A DNA stretch of 64,000 nucleotides, taken from the NCBI RefSeq assembly GCF_012273015.1, contig NZ_CP050954.1, positions 3,078,001-3,142,000 of the forward strand. Direction: 5' to 3'. Below are positions 31,661 through 44,114 of the stretch, one piece after another; within the stretch, counting starts at the first letter, position 1; every line of letters starts with the position of its first letter. This DNA comes from Hymenobacter sp. BT18 (GTDB lineage: Bacteria; Bacteroidota; Bacteroidia; Cytophagales; Hymenobacteraceae). Under the pieces are notes generated by a model, which was not told the DNA's origin, ran no database searches, and saw only the letters and a list, made by a program, of their open reading frames with translations. The position numbers and the translations under genes are program-made.

Positions 31661-32497
31661 ATGAACATTACGCCGCCTGATCCTGGCAGTGCCTCCTGGA
31701 AACAGAAGGCCTACCGCATCATCTTTGAATCGGATACCCGCGCCGGCCGCGCCTTCGATGTGCTGTTGCTGGGCGCCATTATGGTGAGTGTGCTGGCCGT
31801 GATGTTGGAAAGCGTGCGGCCTATCGATGCCCGCTATGGCCCCCTACTGCGGGCCGTGGAGTGGTTTATGACGGGGCTGTTCATCATCGAATACCTCATG
31901 CGGCTGCTGGTTGTACGCCGCCCCCTGGCCTACGCGCTGAGCTGGCTGGGCATCATTGATTTTTTAGCTATTGTGCCCACGCTGGCCAGCCTGCTGTCCG
32001 TTGGCAGCCGCAACCTGATTGTTATTCGTACGCTGCGGCTGCTGCGCGTATTCCGCATTTTCAAGCTTGGGAAGTTTGTGGGCGAAGGCGAGTTTATTCT
32101 GACCGCGCTTAAAGCCAGCCGCTTCAAAATTCTGGTGTTTCTCACGGCGGTACTCACGCTCGTCGTAGTCATCGGCACATTGATGTACGTGGTGGAAGGC
32201 GGTCAGAATGGCTTCACCAGCATTCCCAAGAGTATTTACTGGGCCATTGTGACGCTTACCACGGTGGGCTACGGCGACATTTCCCCGGTAACGGTGCTGG
32301 GCCAGACGCTGGCTTCCGTGCTCATGATTCTGGGCTACGCCATCATTGCCGTACCCACGGGCATTGTATCGGCCCAGATGGCCACGCCGGCTTCACCAGC
32401 TACCCCAGCTTTCAAACAGGTTATCTGTCATGTGTGCCAGGCTACGGAGCACAAGTCGGAAGCGCAATATTGCTGGCGCTGTGGCGAGAAGCTCTGA
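31661..32497 (+). CDS. Voltage-gated K+ channel (Kv type) with C-terminal zinc-ribbon-like end
   Basis: 278 residues. Six membrane helices are present. S4 has the regularly spaced Arg of IRTLRLLRVFRIFK (about 122-135), and the pore carries the K+ filter TVGYGD (201-206) before the last helix. The cytoplasmic tail ends with two Cys pairs, CHVC (256-259) and CWRC (271-274), in the spacing of a small zinc ribbon. The gene begins 3 bases after the stop of the APC permease, so the two are cotranscribed. It may link K+ flux to transport or redox state, which is only inference. Confidence 0.9.
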   Translation: MNITPPDPGSASWKQKAYRIIFESDTRAGRAFDVLLLGAIMVSVLAVMLESVRPIDARYGPLLRAVEWFMTGLFIIEYLMRLLVVRRPLAYALSWLGIIDFLAIVPTLASLLSVGSRNLIVIRTLRLLRVFRIFKLGKFVGEGEFILTALKASRFKILVFLTAVLTLVVVIGTLMYVVEGGQNGFTSIPKSIYWAIVTLTTVGYGDISPVTVLGQTLASVLMILGYAIIAVPTGIVSAQMATPASPATPAFKQVICHVCQATEHKSEAQYCWRCGEKL

Positions 32498-32501
32498 CGT
32501 G

Positions 32502-32509
32502 TACCTTTG
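32502..32509 (+). promoter_or_regulatory. -7 box (TACCTTTG) of the lipoprotein gene
   Basis: TACCTTTG lies 35 bases upstream of the ATG at 32545, immediately after the channel stop codon. No well-spaced -33 TTG is visible. Confidence 0.5.
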
Positions 32510-32544
32510 GCCAGCGAGTTTTTCTCCCATTTCTCTTCCACTCT

Positions 32545-33765
32545 ATGCGCTTCTCTATTGCCCGGTTGCTATGGCCGGCTTTCTTCCTGACACTGGCGGC
32601 CTGCTCCGACCCCAAAACCTCTACTCCTCAGCAGCAGCCCGCCGCGCCCACGCCAGCGCCTGCCGCTTCCGATACCGTAGCCACCGCCCCGGCTACTCCT
32701 CCTGCTCCCGATACCAGCGCCGTGCAGAACGTGGCCGCCTACCTGGCGGGGCAGCGCCTCAGCCAGGGCAGTACCCTGCAGCCGCTGGCCCGGCAAGCCG
32801 CCTGGCAAACCTACGCGGCCAATGCCGACAAAAGCTGGGATAAGTACCACGCCGCCCGCACCGCTAAGATTGAGCAGTGGGCGGCTACCGAGCTGGATTC
32901 CGTGCGTCGCCAAAGCCCCGTTATCTTCTACCCCTTCAGTGGCCCAGATCTACTGAATGTGGTAACCATGTTCCCAACCAGCCAAACCTATGTGCTGGTC
33001 GGCCTGGAGCCGGTGGGGACCGTGCCGCATCAGCGCACCCTCGAAAACCCCAAGCTGTTTACCATGCTGAAAAAGTCCTTGTGGTCGGTATTGGAATTCA
33101 GCTTTTTCCGCACCAACGATATGGCGGTGGATTTAAAATCAGTGGAGCTGGACGGGTCTTTGCCGCTGATGATGCTCTTCGCTGCCCGCACCAATCACCA
33201 GGTTACCGCCGTGCGCTACGTGCAGCTCGATGCCGAAGGCCAGCTTACCGATGCCGATTCGGCCACGATCAGCCGGCCCGGCCTGAAGGTCATTCCCGGC
33301 GTAGAGCTGGCTATGCGGGATAAAGCCGGCCGGGAAAAGAAAGCCTACTATTTCTCCGCCGACCTTAGCGACTGGAAGCTGGGCCAGACAAAAGAAGGGG
33401 CCCTCAAGTTTGTGCGCAGTCTTGGCCCCCTGACAACGTACGTAAAGTCGGCCTCATATCTCATGCACAAATCGTATTTCAGCAAGGTGCGCAACTTGGC
33501 CTTGGAGCGTAGTCGCTACATTTTGCAGGACGATTCGGGCATTGCCATGAAGTACTTCCAGCCGGTCGCCAACTGGCAGCTCACATACTATGGCACGTAT
33601 AAGCGGCCCATCAACCTGTTCGCCAAACACTACCAGCCCCAGCTCACCCGCGCCTACACCGATACCCTGCAACGAGTGCGCCCCCTACCTTTTGGCACCG
33701 GGTACAACTGGCGGCAAAACGATTCCAACCTGCTGCTGGCTCACCGAACCAAGCCAGTGCAGTAA
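32545..33765 (+). CDS. Lipoprotein of unknown function
   Basis: 406 residues from ATG 32545. The signal MRFSIARLLWPAFFLTLAAC ends in a lipobox Cys. It is followed by a Pro/Thr/Ala linker (about 22-65) and a folded region with VIFYPFSGPDLLNVVTMFPTSQTYVLVGLEPVG and KVRNLALERSRYILQDDSGIAMKYF. No catalytic motif was recognised. Comparable Bacteroidota proteins exist as uncharacterised lipoproteins. The long Pro-rich spacer suggests that the folded part stands away from the membrane. Confidence 0.6.
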   Translation: MRFSIARLLWPAFFLTLAACSDPKTSTPQQQPAAPTPAPAASDTVATAPATPPAPDTSAVQNVAAYLAGQRLSQGSTLQPLARQAAWQTYAANADKSWDKYHAARTAKIEQWAATELDSVRRQSPVIFYPFSGPDLLNVVTMFPTSQTYVLVGLEPVGTVPHQRTLENPKLFTMLKKSLWSVLEFSFFRTNDMAVDLKSVELDGSLPLMMLFAARTNHQVTAVRYVQLDAEGQLTDADSATISRPGLKVIPGVELAMRDKAGREKKAYYFSADLSDWKLGQTKEGALKFVRSLGPLTTYVKSASYLMHKSYFSKVRNLALERSRYILQDDSGIAMKYFQPVANWQLTYYGTYKRPINLFAKHYQPQLTRAYTDTLQRVRPLPFGTGYNWRQNDSNLLLAHRTKPVQ

Positions 33766-33795
33766 CGTTTGCTAAGCTTAGACTGGTTTGCCTAT

Positions 33796-33831
33796 CGCGC
33801 CACTGCCTGCTCGGGAGTGGCGCGTTTTTTT
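33796..33831 (+). terminator. Terminator after lipoprotein gene
   Basis: CGCGCCACT (33796-33804) pairs with AGTGGCGCG (33816-33824), followed by a T run to about 33831. Confidence 0.8.
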
Positions 33832-33895
33832 GCGGCTGGCTCGCGCTGGGATGCGTATCTTTTACCAGGGTTGATTTAACTGACGGATATTGCTC

Positions 33896-35221
33896 ATGAT
33901 GTTGCGCGGGTTGAGAGGAAGTCTTGGGACGTTGCCGCTCTTAGGCTGGCTGTTGCTGAGTTGGCTGGTGCTGCCAATGGGTAGCGAAAAAAAACGGCAG
34001 GCAGCTACGACTCTCCCTATCGTCCCGGCCGACAGCCCGCTGCTGGACAGCCTGCTGCATAGCCACCCTGGCCTCCTGCCCGTAGTCAGTCAGGCCGAGC
34101 AGTATGAGTTGCAGATCATTTATACCCAGATAAACCGCGATGCGCAGCAACAGCCCCATTTCACGCAGCACTCTTACCACCTGAACGCCCGGCAATATTT
34201 CAACCCGGCTAGTATGGTGAAGCTGCCCGTAGCCATGTTGGCTCTGGAAAAGCTGAATCAACTCAATAGGCCTGGGCTTTCCCGCCGCACGCCCATGGCC
34301 ACTGGTGCTGCTTTCCGTTGCCAGACGCCCGCTCCCTACGTGCCCTCTCCCGATTCCGATCAGGTAAACACCGTAGGGAATTATATTAAGCGCATGTTGC
34401 TGGTTAGTGATAATTCGGCTTATAACCGGTTGTATGAGTTTTTAGGCCAGCGCCCGCTCAACGAGCGGCTAGCCAAATTAGGCTACCCTGATGCCCGAAT
34501 TGTGCGGCGGTTTGCCCCCTGCGATACTGCGGCCAACCGCCATACGAATCCTGTCACCTTTTTAAGGGCATCTAATAAGGAGGTAATATATCATCAGTCG
34601 GCCGCGGTCAATACGCAGCCGTTCTCATTCCCCTTGGGGCCGGTGCGGAAGGGCAGTGGCTATTATGCCGGTGGGCGGCTTTTGCAGCGTCCCTACGACT
34701 TTACCACCGCCAACTACTTACCCCTGCAGTATATCCACGACCTATTAAAAACCGTGCTGTTTCCCCAGAGTGTGCCCCAAGCTGCGCAACCGGACCTCAC
34801 CCCCCAGGACTACCAGTTCCTACGTTTCTATCTGCGCAGCACACCCCATGCAGCGAGCTACAGTTCCTATAAAAGCCCGAAGTATTTCGATGCTTATAAG
34901 AAGTACCTATACTATGGCCGTAACCCAAGCCGCCAGGCCATTAAAAATCTGCACAGCTATAATATAGTAGGGATGTCACACGGATACCTCGCCGATGTCG
35001 CCTACTTCGTCGATACCGAACAGAAAGTAGAGTTCATGCTCAGCGCCGTGCTTTATGTAAACAAAGACGGTATTCTCAACGATGGTACCTACGAGTATAC
35101 CAACATTGGCCTGCCCTTTCTGGCAGCATTGGGTCAAACGATTCACCGCTATGAGGTAAAGCGCCTAAGGCCATACTACGCAATTCCTGCCGTCTATCTC
35201 CAGGAAGAAACTCAACGGTAA
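33896..35221 (+). CDS. Serine hydrolase of the class A beta-lactamase/PBP fold
   Basis: 441 residues from ATG 33896; a second ATG follows immediately and the N-terminus (MMLRGLRGSLGTLPLLGWLLLSWLVL) is a membrane anchor or signal. The active-site motifs are SMVK (106-109, the SxxK nucleophile and Lys) within YFNPASMVKLPVAMLALEKL, and SDN (171-173). A KTG-type third motif was not clearly identified. The protein is longer than true beta-lactamases (about 290 residues), so it is more likely a peptidoglycan- or peptide-acting hydrolase than a resistance enzyme. The gene has somewhat lower GC than its neighbours. Confidence 0.7.
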   Translation: MMLRGLRGSLGTLPLLGWLLLSWLVLPMGSEKKRQAATTLPIVPADSPLLDSLLHSHPGLLPVVSQAEQYELQIIYTQINRDAQQQPHFTQHSYHLNARQYFNPASMVKLPVAMLALEKLNQLNRPGLSRRTPMATGAAFRCQTPAPYVPSPDSDQVNTVGNYIKRMLLVSDNSAYNRLYEFLGQRPLNERLAKLGYPDARIVRRFAPCDTAANRHTNPVTFLRASNKEVIYHQSAAVNTQPFSFPLGPVRKGSGYYAGGRLLQRPYDFTTANYLPLQYIHDLLKTVLFPQSVPQAAQPDLTPQDYQFLRFYLRSTPHAASYSSYKSPKYFDAYKKYLYYGRNPSRQAIKNLHSYNIVGMSHGYLADVAYFVDTEQKVEFMLSAVLYVNKDGILNDGTYEYTNIGLPFLAALGQTIHRYEVKRLRPYYAIPAVYLQEETQR

Positions 35222-35337
35222 GAAAGTTGTGCAGACTTTTTCCTTGTCTATACGGAGTAAGTACCTGAAAGCGAAAAGGTAAGTGCGCTAAGGAGCTCGC
35301 ACAAGGGAACGGTAAACGAAAAACTTGTTGTATAGGT

Positions 35338-35368
35338 TTGGAAAAGCAAAAAGGAAGCCCCACTTTTG
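35338..35368 (+). promoter_or_regulatory. rRNA promoter P1 (TTG-N20-CACTTTTG)
   Basis: TTG at 35338-35340 and CACTTTTG at 35361-35368, 20 bases apart. This is the weakest -7 match of the four. Confidence 0.5.
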
Positions 35369-35493
35369 CACTCCCAAACCGGAACGCGGTAGGGAGGATC
35401 TTCCGGCAAACGCAGAAATAGTCCTATATAGGAGCTACTGCTTTCAGGCACTGGGTTTAGCCAGCCGCTGAAAAAAAAAGTTTGCCAACGGGG

Positions 35494-35525
35494 TTGCAAA
35501 AGCGGTTGCGGGTTTCGTACCTTTG
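35494..35525 (+). promoter_or_regulatory. rRNA promoter P2 (TTG-N21-TACCTTTG)
   Basis: TTG at 35494-35496 and TACCTTTG at 35518-35525, 21 bases apart. The -33 context GGTTGCAAAAG resembles that of P3. Confidence 0.7.
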
Positions 35526-35592
35526 TCCTCCCAACGCGAATCGCGCGGCGGAACGAAGTGAGAATAACACAAAAATTTATTTTTGTGGAAAC

Positions 35593-35624
35593 TTGCAAAA
35601 GGCGCTAAGGTGTTGCTACCTTTG
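35593..35624 (+). promoter_or_regulatory. rRNA promoter P3 (TTG-N21-TACCTTTG)
   Basis: TTG at 35593-35595 and TACCTTTG at 35617-35624. The downstream segment CAGCCCGCTTCAA is shared exactly with P4, showing duplication. Confidence 0.75.
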
Positions 35625-35701
35625 CAGCCCGCTTCAACCGGAAGGGGGAATTGCTCGTCACAAGTGCTTGTCGAACGAAAAACTTTTTTTCTTCGGGAGC
35701 C

Positions 35702-35731
35702 TTGCAGAAAGCAAAAAGGTTCTTACCTTTG
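35702..35731 (+). promoter_or_regulatory. rRNA promoter P4 (TTG-N19-TACCTTTG)
   Basis: TTG at 35702-35704 and TACCTTTG at 35724-35731, 19 bases apart. It lies 107 bases after P3, with which it shares the box and the following 13 bases. Confidence 0.75.
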
Positions 35732-35808
35732 CAGCCCGCTTCAATCGGAAGTGGCACAGTACCCGGGCTAACTAGCCCACCAGGTTCTTCCAACAGGGAA
35801 GGACGGAC

Positions 35809-35840
35809 GTTCTTTGAATGACTGGAATTGACAAATTTGG
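35809..35840 (+). promoter_or_regulatory. rRNA leader: boxA-like element and 16S processing arm
   Basis: GTTCTTTGA (35809-35817) recurs exactly before 23S (37915-37923), as expected of an rRNA antitermination boxA. The arm CTTTGAATGA...ATTGACAAAT (35812-35836) is complementary to ATTTGTCAAT (37549-37558) and TCATTCAAG (37563-37571) after 16S, forming the RNase III processing stem. Confidence 0.7.
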
Positions 35841-35967
35841 GTGAGGCTGTTGTAGGCGACTACAGCAGCAGCAAGACCAAGCGTAACAGAACGAACAGAC
35901 ACGTCAAACATACGAGTCGGATCAGCACTTGACATCAGCCCTAGTTCGCTAGGGTGTAGAAATTTAT

Positions 35968-37484
<1,517 letters not shown>

Positions 37485-37548
37485 GGAGCGGTTCGACTCG
37501 TTGACGTGGAATGTTCGCTAATAAGTACACTTTGGTTTTGTAACCTGG

Positions 37549-37571
37549 ATTTGTCAATCCCTTCATTCAAG
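37549..37571 (+). other. 3' arm of the 16S processing stem
   Basis: ATTTGTCAAT and TCATTCAAG complement the leader arm at 35812-35836, closing the stem around 16S rRNA. Confidence 0.65.
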
Positions 37572-37622
37572 ATATTGATTCGGATTCGAGGCACTACCGT
37601 TGGCGGTGTCACTCGAAGACCC

Positions 37623-37696
37623 GGGCTTGTAGCTCAGGTGGTTAGAGCGCTACACTGATAATGTAGAGGTCCCTGGTTCGAGTCCAGGCAGGCCCA
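37623..37696 (+). tRNA. tRNA-Ile (anticodon GAT)
   Basis: Acceptor GGGCTTG pairs with CAGGCCC, D arm GCTCAGGTGGTTAGAGC, anticodon stem CTACA/TGTAG with loop CTGATAA (GAT), T arm CCTGG-TTCGAGT-CCAGG, and A73. It lies in the 16S-23S spacer. CCA is not encoded. Confidence 0.95.
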
Positions 37697-37735
37697 CTGG
37701 TCACAGCGGGGTTGCCGTGTGGACTAGAGCAGAAC

Positions 37736-37812
37736 GGGGGATTAGCTCAGCTGGCTAGAGCACCTGCCTTGCACGCAGGGGGTCAACGGTTCGAATCCGT
37801 TATTCTCCACCA
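37736..37812 (+). tRNA. tRNA-Ala (anticodon TGC)
   Basis: Acceptor GGGGGAT pairs with ATTCTCC including G-T pairs, anticodon stem CCTGC/GCAGG with loop CTTGCAC (TGC), T arm AACGG-TTCGAAT-CCGTT, and A73 with encoded CCA. It is the usual second spacer tRNA. Confidence 0.95.
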
Positions 37813-37860
37813 TTCACAAACTGGCCAATCGGGTCGTTTGGGTGAGAATACATAGTATAA

Positions 37861-37888
37861 GGAATGTGAAGCTCATCCTTCACATTCC
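37861..37888 (+). other. Spacer hairpin
   Basis: GGAATGTGAA pairs with TTCACATTCC around an 8-base loop in the spacer between tRNA-Ala and 23S. Confidence 0.6.
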
Positions 37889-37914
37889 GCATTGTCTTCA
37901 ACAGGAAGACAAAT

Positions 37915-37945
37915 GTTCTTTGACGTAGTGTAACGAGTAAGAAAG
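37915..37945 (+). promoter_or_regulatory. boxA-like element and 5' arm of 23S processing stem
   Basis: A second exact GTTCTTTGA at 37915-37923 precedes 23S. The arm 37920-37945 complements 40935-40959 after 23S, with few mismatches. Confidence 0.7.
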
Positions 37946-38007
37946 AAAACAAAGAGTGATACACCTTGTGTATCACCCGAGCCCTCCAGCCTTCGGGTTG
38001 GAGCTAC

Positions 38008-40912
<2,905 letters not shown>

Positions 40913-40934
40913 TCGATGAAGCTCACCGTTTTCC

Positions 40935-40959
40935 CTTTCTTACCCGTTCACTGCGTCAA
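40935..40959 (+). other. 3' arm of the 23S processing stem
   Basis: CTTTCTTACCCGTTCACTGC and the following GTCAA complement 37920-37945, closing the stem around 23S rRNA. Confidence 0.65.
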
Positions 40960-40999
40960 CGTTATCGCCAGGACTGTGCTAGTCCTGCGCACCTGAAAT

Positions 41000-41106
41000 G
41001 GTGGCTTTAGCACGGGTGTTCACCTCTTCCCATTCCGAACAGAGTCGTTAAGCCCCGTTGCGCCCATGGTACTGCCTTCACCGGCGGGAGAGTAGGTCGC
41101 CGCCAA
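41000..41106 (+). rRNA. rrf: 5S ribosomal RNA
   Basis: About 107 bases. TGGTGGC at the 5' end pairs with GCCGCCA at the 3' end. The central CACCTCTTCCCATTCCGAACAGAG is the conserved loop region, and GAGAGTAGGTCGCCGCC the 3' part. It closes the operon. Confidence 0.93.
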
Positions 41107-41120
41107 CCTTCTGGTTTTTT
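41104..41120 (+). terminator. Likely rRNA operon terminator
   Basis: AACC-TTCT-GGTT followed by six T directly after 5S rRNA. The stem is short. Confidence 0.5.
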
Positions 41121-41126
41121 CGAGCA

Positions 41127-41185
41127 ACACCCCCCGCGTGCGGACACCCACCTGATCGTCAGGTGGCCCGCCCCGCGGGGGGTGT
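41127..41185. repeat. Nested GC-rich hairpin after the rRNA operon
   Basis: An outer 12-bp pair (ACACCCCCCGCG 41127-41138 with CGCGGGGGGTGT 41174-41185) encloses an inner 8-bp pair (CCACCTGA 41148-41155 with TCAGGTGG 41159-41166). It may be a second barrier to transcription, though only a short T stretch follows. Confidence 0.65.
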
Positions 41186-41491
41186 CGCCGTTTAAAGCTC
41201 CCGCGCTTCCCCGCGCCACCTAGGGAGCCCTAGGCCTGCTTCGATTCCTTGCAGCCGTAGTATCACTTTGTCTCCCTTTGGAGGCATATACCTGTTATAA
41301 TTTACGCCCACTATATTCTTCAGTAGATCTTAGGAAGCTTTCTTATAGGCAACATATTTAGAGTTACCCGATAGGAGCCTTAGGTGAATTCGCCGGAGTA
41401 AACAGGGGGGCTAAGCCTTCTGAGCGTTGTGCCTATACATAGGCGCTAATACAGGCTAGAGTCATGGCTACCCTAATGCCGTGCAAATAAG
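41186..41491. other. Intergenic region without recognised gene
   Basis: About 306 bases between the rRNA operon and the terminator hairpin of the M16-like gene. Composition is lower in GC than the neighbours, with short palindromes such as CCTAGGGAGCCCTAGG near 41218 and GCCTATACATAGGC near 41431. No coding frame or RNA gene was identified. Confidence 0.5.
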
Positions 41492-41545
41492 GAGCCCTCA
41501 ACAATCGTATATAACAGTTTTGTTACATACGATTGTTGAGGGCTC
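41492..41545 (-). terminator. Long hairpin terminating the M16-like gene
   Basis: Arms 41492-41510 and 41527-41545 are perfect over 19 bp, and the loop extends the stem by five more pairs (TAACA/TGTTA). On the minus strand it lies downstream of the stop at 41572, but the following T stretch is weak. Confidence 0.65.
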
Positions 41546-41571
41546 TGCAATGCGGGCAGTACTGTTGAAGA

Positions 41572-42855
41572 CTATATCTGGCCCGGTCCGGCAATTACTT
41601 GCAGCATACCATCCAGCTGGAAGTATTGCTGCGCTAATTGCTGCAATTCTGGCGCAGTAGCCGTTTGTATTTGCGCAAGGAAGTCTGCGTAATAATAGGC
41701 TGGTAACCCCAGAAACACTGTGCTTTTGTATTTGTCGCACTGCTCGAAGACAGTGCTGAGCTCATTGGCGAACTTACCGGCCATGTAGTTTTTAACCGTA
41801 GTAAGTTCATCTTCCGGAATCAATTCTTCCTGCAGCTTCAGCAACTCGCGCTGCACTTCCGTTACCGCGGCTGTAGTGCTGGCCGCATTTACATCCGTTC
41901 CGATGACAAAGCTGGTAGCATGCTCACGGGGTGTTACACTTGCGTAGATGCCATAGGTAAATCCTTTGTCTTCGCGGATATTCTTCATCAGGCGCGACCC
42001 AAAATAGCCGCCTAGTACTTTCACTAAAAGCTGAAGCCGATGGGTATCGGGGTGATGCGGAGAAGGCCACAACCGGCCAATCCGTAGCGAGGATTGAATG
42101 CTGTCAGGGACCGTTACATAGTCGGTAAACGGCTGAGGGGCGGGAGTAACGCTGGCGGTATTGCTGGAAGTAGTGTTCTTACGTGTAATAGCGCCTAAAC
42201 TGGCTTGCACAGCTTGCTCGTGCGCGGGCTGCACGTCACCACAGAGAAATATTTCTGCTCCAGATAGGGCGTAAGCCTGCTGGAAGAAAAGGTGCAGCGC
42301 CTCTGGGGTAACCGACTGAAACCGGCCTTCCTGGAATACAATACCGTAAGGACTTTGCGCACCAAATACATTGTGCGAAAACCGCTCAGCTGCCAAATAG
42401 CTGGTTTTTTGGCGCTCAATGCGTACGTTTTGAATCGTACGCATTTTAAGCGGCGTCAGCTCACTCTCGGGAAACGTGGGCTCGATAAGTACATCAGCTA
42501 CCAAAGGCAGGAGTTTTTCCAAGTGGCGTGCCAAGCAATAGAGCGTTAGAGTGGCCCGATCAAAGCCTTGCTCACACTCGAGCGAGGCCCCAAAGAAGGC
42601 TACTTCATCGGCAATTTGCCGGGCACTGCGGGAGCGGGTGCCCTCCAGCAGCATGCGCGCCGTGAGGAGCGAGACACCGGGAGTCGTGTCGTACCATTTG
42701 CCGGCCTTAAACACAACTTGCAGGCGAATAACCGGCTGGGCGGCATTGCGCAGCACATGTAGGCGGCTTCCATTAGGGAGTAAAAGCACGTCAGCCGCGG
42801 GCAGCGGTACGCTGGCCAGCGGCTGAACGGGAGGAGCAACAAGGCGGTCAAGCAT
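41572..42855 (-). CDS. M16-family peptidase-like protein lacking the zinc motif
   Basis: 427 residues, the size of one M16 half-unit pair. The N-terminal strand VLLLPNGSRLHVLRNAAQPVIRLQVVFKAG and C-terminal ENIREDKGFTYGIYAS-like segment (KNIREDKGFTYGIYAS, about 290) are family-typical. Where catalytic members have HxxEH, this protein reads GVSLLTARMLLEGT, with all three key residues replaced (Leu, Ala, Arg). It is therefore probably a non-catalytic subunit or chaperone-like partner. It follows porV on the same strand with a 5-base gap, implying cotranscription. Confidence 0.85.
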   Translation of the reverse strand: MLDRLVAPPVQPLASVPLPAADVLLLPNGSRLHVLRNAAQPVIRLQVVFKAGKWYDTTPGVSLLTARMLLEGTRSRSARQIADEVAFFGASLECEQGFDRATLTLYCLARHLEKLLPLVADVLIEPTFPESELTPLKMRTIQNVRIERQKTSYLAAERFSHNVFGAQSPYGIVFQEGRFQSVTPEALHLFFQQAYALSGAEIFLCGDVQPAHEQAVQASLGAITRKNTTSSNTASVTPAPQPFTDYVTVPDSIQSSLRIGRLWPSPHHPDTHRLQLLVKVLGGYFGSRLMKNIREDKGFTYGIYASVTPREHATSFVIGTDVNAASTTAAVTEVQRELLKLQEELIPEDELTTVKNYMAGKFANELSTVFEQCDKYKSTVFLGLPAYYYADFLAQIQTATAPELQQLAQQYFQLDGMLQVIAGPGQI

Positions 42856-42860
42856 AGATA

Positions 42861-44066
42861 TTAGTTGGTGGGCGCAGGGTCGCTGGCTGGGGAGGTGGCA
42901 TTGGCGCCACCAGCAAAGTTAAAGTGCAGTGATACCCGTAGCGTCTGAGAAAGCGGATTGTTTTTGTTGTTAGGTACCAGGTAAGCGGCATCCACCCCAA
43001 ACACCTGATATCGCAGGCCCGCGCCAAAGCTCAGGTACTGACGGGCACCTTTCTGCGCATTTTCGTAGAAATAGCCCACGCGAGCCGAGAGCAGGTCGTT
43101 GTACCAGTACTCCAAACCAGCGGAAATATTGACTTCCTGCAGTTCCTCCTTAAAGCCGCCGGGGGCATCGCCAAAGGAACTGAAGATGGAGCTTACCAGC
43201 CCTTTGCCGGCCCGGGCCCGGTTTTCGGCCTCTACTTCGGCCAGAACTTGCTTGCCGCGGCCGGTGGTATCGCCCGTTACATAGTAGGGGCTGGGCACCA
43301 GCAGCTTGTTGGCATCTACCGTAAGGGTAAGTTTGTTGTAAGCGTCCAGTTCCTTGGTGATGGCAGTGCCTAACTTGAGGTTAGCCGGCAGGAAGTTGCC
43401 CTGCTCAGGGTTGGTGTAGGTGATTTTGTTGCCAATATTCGAAATGGCTGCCCCCAAGGCCAGGTTGTAGTCCTGGGCCCCGATGGACAGATCTTTCGTG
43501 TAATACAAACCCAGATCCACGGCGGCGGCATTGCCGGGGCGTGTATCTCCTTCGCCGCCGGTGAGGTTAGAGCGGATGTAGCGCGCCGCTACGCCCACAC
43601 CCAGGTTCTCGCTCAGGCGCTGACCGTAGGAAACCGACAGCGAGTATTCTTTCGGATTATAGTCGCCGGTGGAGTTGTTGTTGATGTCGCGGAACTGAAT
43701 GGTGCCCAGGTCGAAGTACATCAAGGAGACGCCAAAGGCAGACCGCTGCCCCACCTTGTGGTAGCCCGACAAATAGCCCAGACCCATGTCGTCCGTCACT
43801 TGCCGCAACCACGGCGCGTACGATAGCGAAGCCCCCGTGGCATTGGGCATAAAGCCCAGTTTACCGGCGTTGTAATACATCGAGTTGGCATCCGGCGAAA
43901 TAGCCACGCCAGCTTCCCCGAGGGCCGCCGAGCGCGAGTCGGGGCTGAGCGTCAGCACGGGCACGGCCGTCGTAATGGCACGGTCTTCCTGCTGGGCGTA
44001 GGCGCCCGTAGAAAGGGTGAAAAGCCCGGCCGCAACACTTAGCCGTACAGTCAACTTCGATAACAT
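42861..44066 (-). CDS. porV: Type IX secretion outer-membrane protein PorV (LptO)
   Basis: 401 residues from ATG 44066 (MLSKLTVRLSVAAGLFTLSTGAYA signal); an upstream ATG at 44105 adds 13 residues. The family signature PVLTLSPDSRSAALGEAGVAISPDANSMYYNAGKLGF is followed by SYAPWLRQVTDDMGLGYLSGYHKVG, then a barrel. PorV is an outer-membrane barrel that shuttles T9SS cargo to the PorU attachment complex. It is transcribed directly after porU (9-base gap to an alternative start), as expected for partners. Confidence 0.95.
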   Translation of the reverse strand: MLSKLTVRLSVAAGLFTLSTGAYAQQEDRAITTAVPVLTLSPDSRSAALGEAGVAISPDANSMYYNAGKLGFMPNATGASLSYAPWLRQVTDDMGLGYLSGYHKVGQRSAFGVSLMYFDLGTIQFRDINNNSTGDYNPKEYSLSVSYGQRLSENLGVGVAARYIRSNLTGGEGDTRPGNAAAVDLGLYYTKDLSIGAQDYNLALGAAISNIGNKITYTNPEQGNFLPANLKLGTAITKELDAYNKLTLTVDANKLLVPSPYYVTGDTTGRGKQVLAEVEAENRARAGKGLVSSIFSSFGDAPGGFKEELQEVNISAGLEYWYNDLLSARVGYFYENAQKGARQYLSFGAGLRYQVFGVDAAYLVPNNKNNPLSQTLRVSLHFNFAGGANATSPASDPAPTN

Positions 44067-44114
44067 ACTAGGAGGTGAAATGGTGGAAAGGGGAAGCATT
44101 TGCAAAGAAAGCAG

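Larger units (their letters stand above)
35222..35967. other. rRNA operon upstream region
   Basis: 746 bases without a coding gene. It holds four promoter-like units in tandem (see separate entries), two of them nearly identical copies 107 bases apart, and then the 16S leader with a GTTCTTTGA box (35809-35817) and a processing arm. Confidence 0.7.

Noticed and set aside
33896..35221. Antibiotic-resistance beta-lactamase
   Set aside because: SxxK and SDN motifs are present, but the protein is much longer than class A enzymes and a clear KTG motif was not identified. A general serine hydrolase is the safer call.
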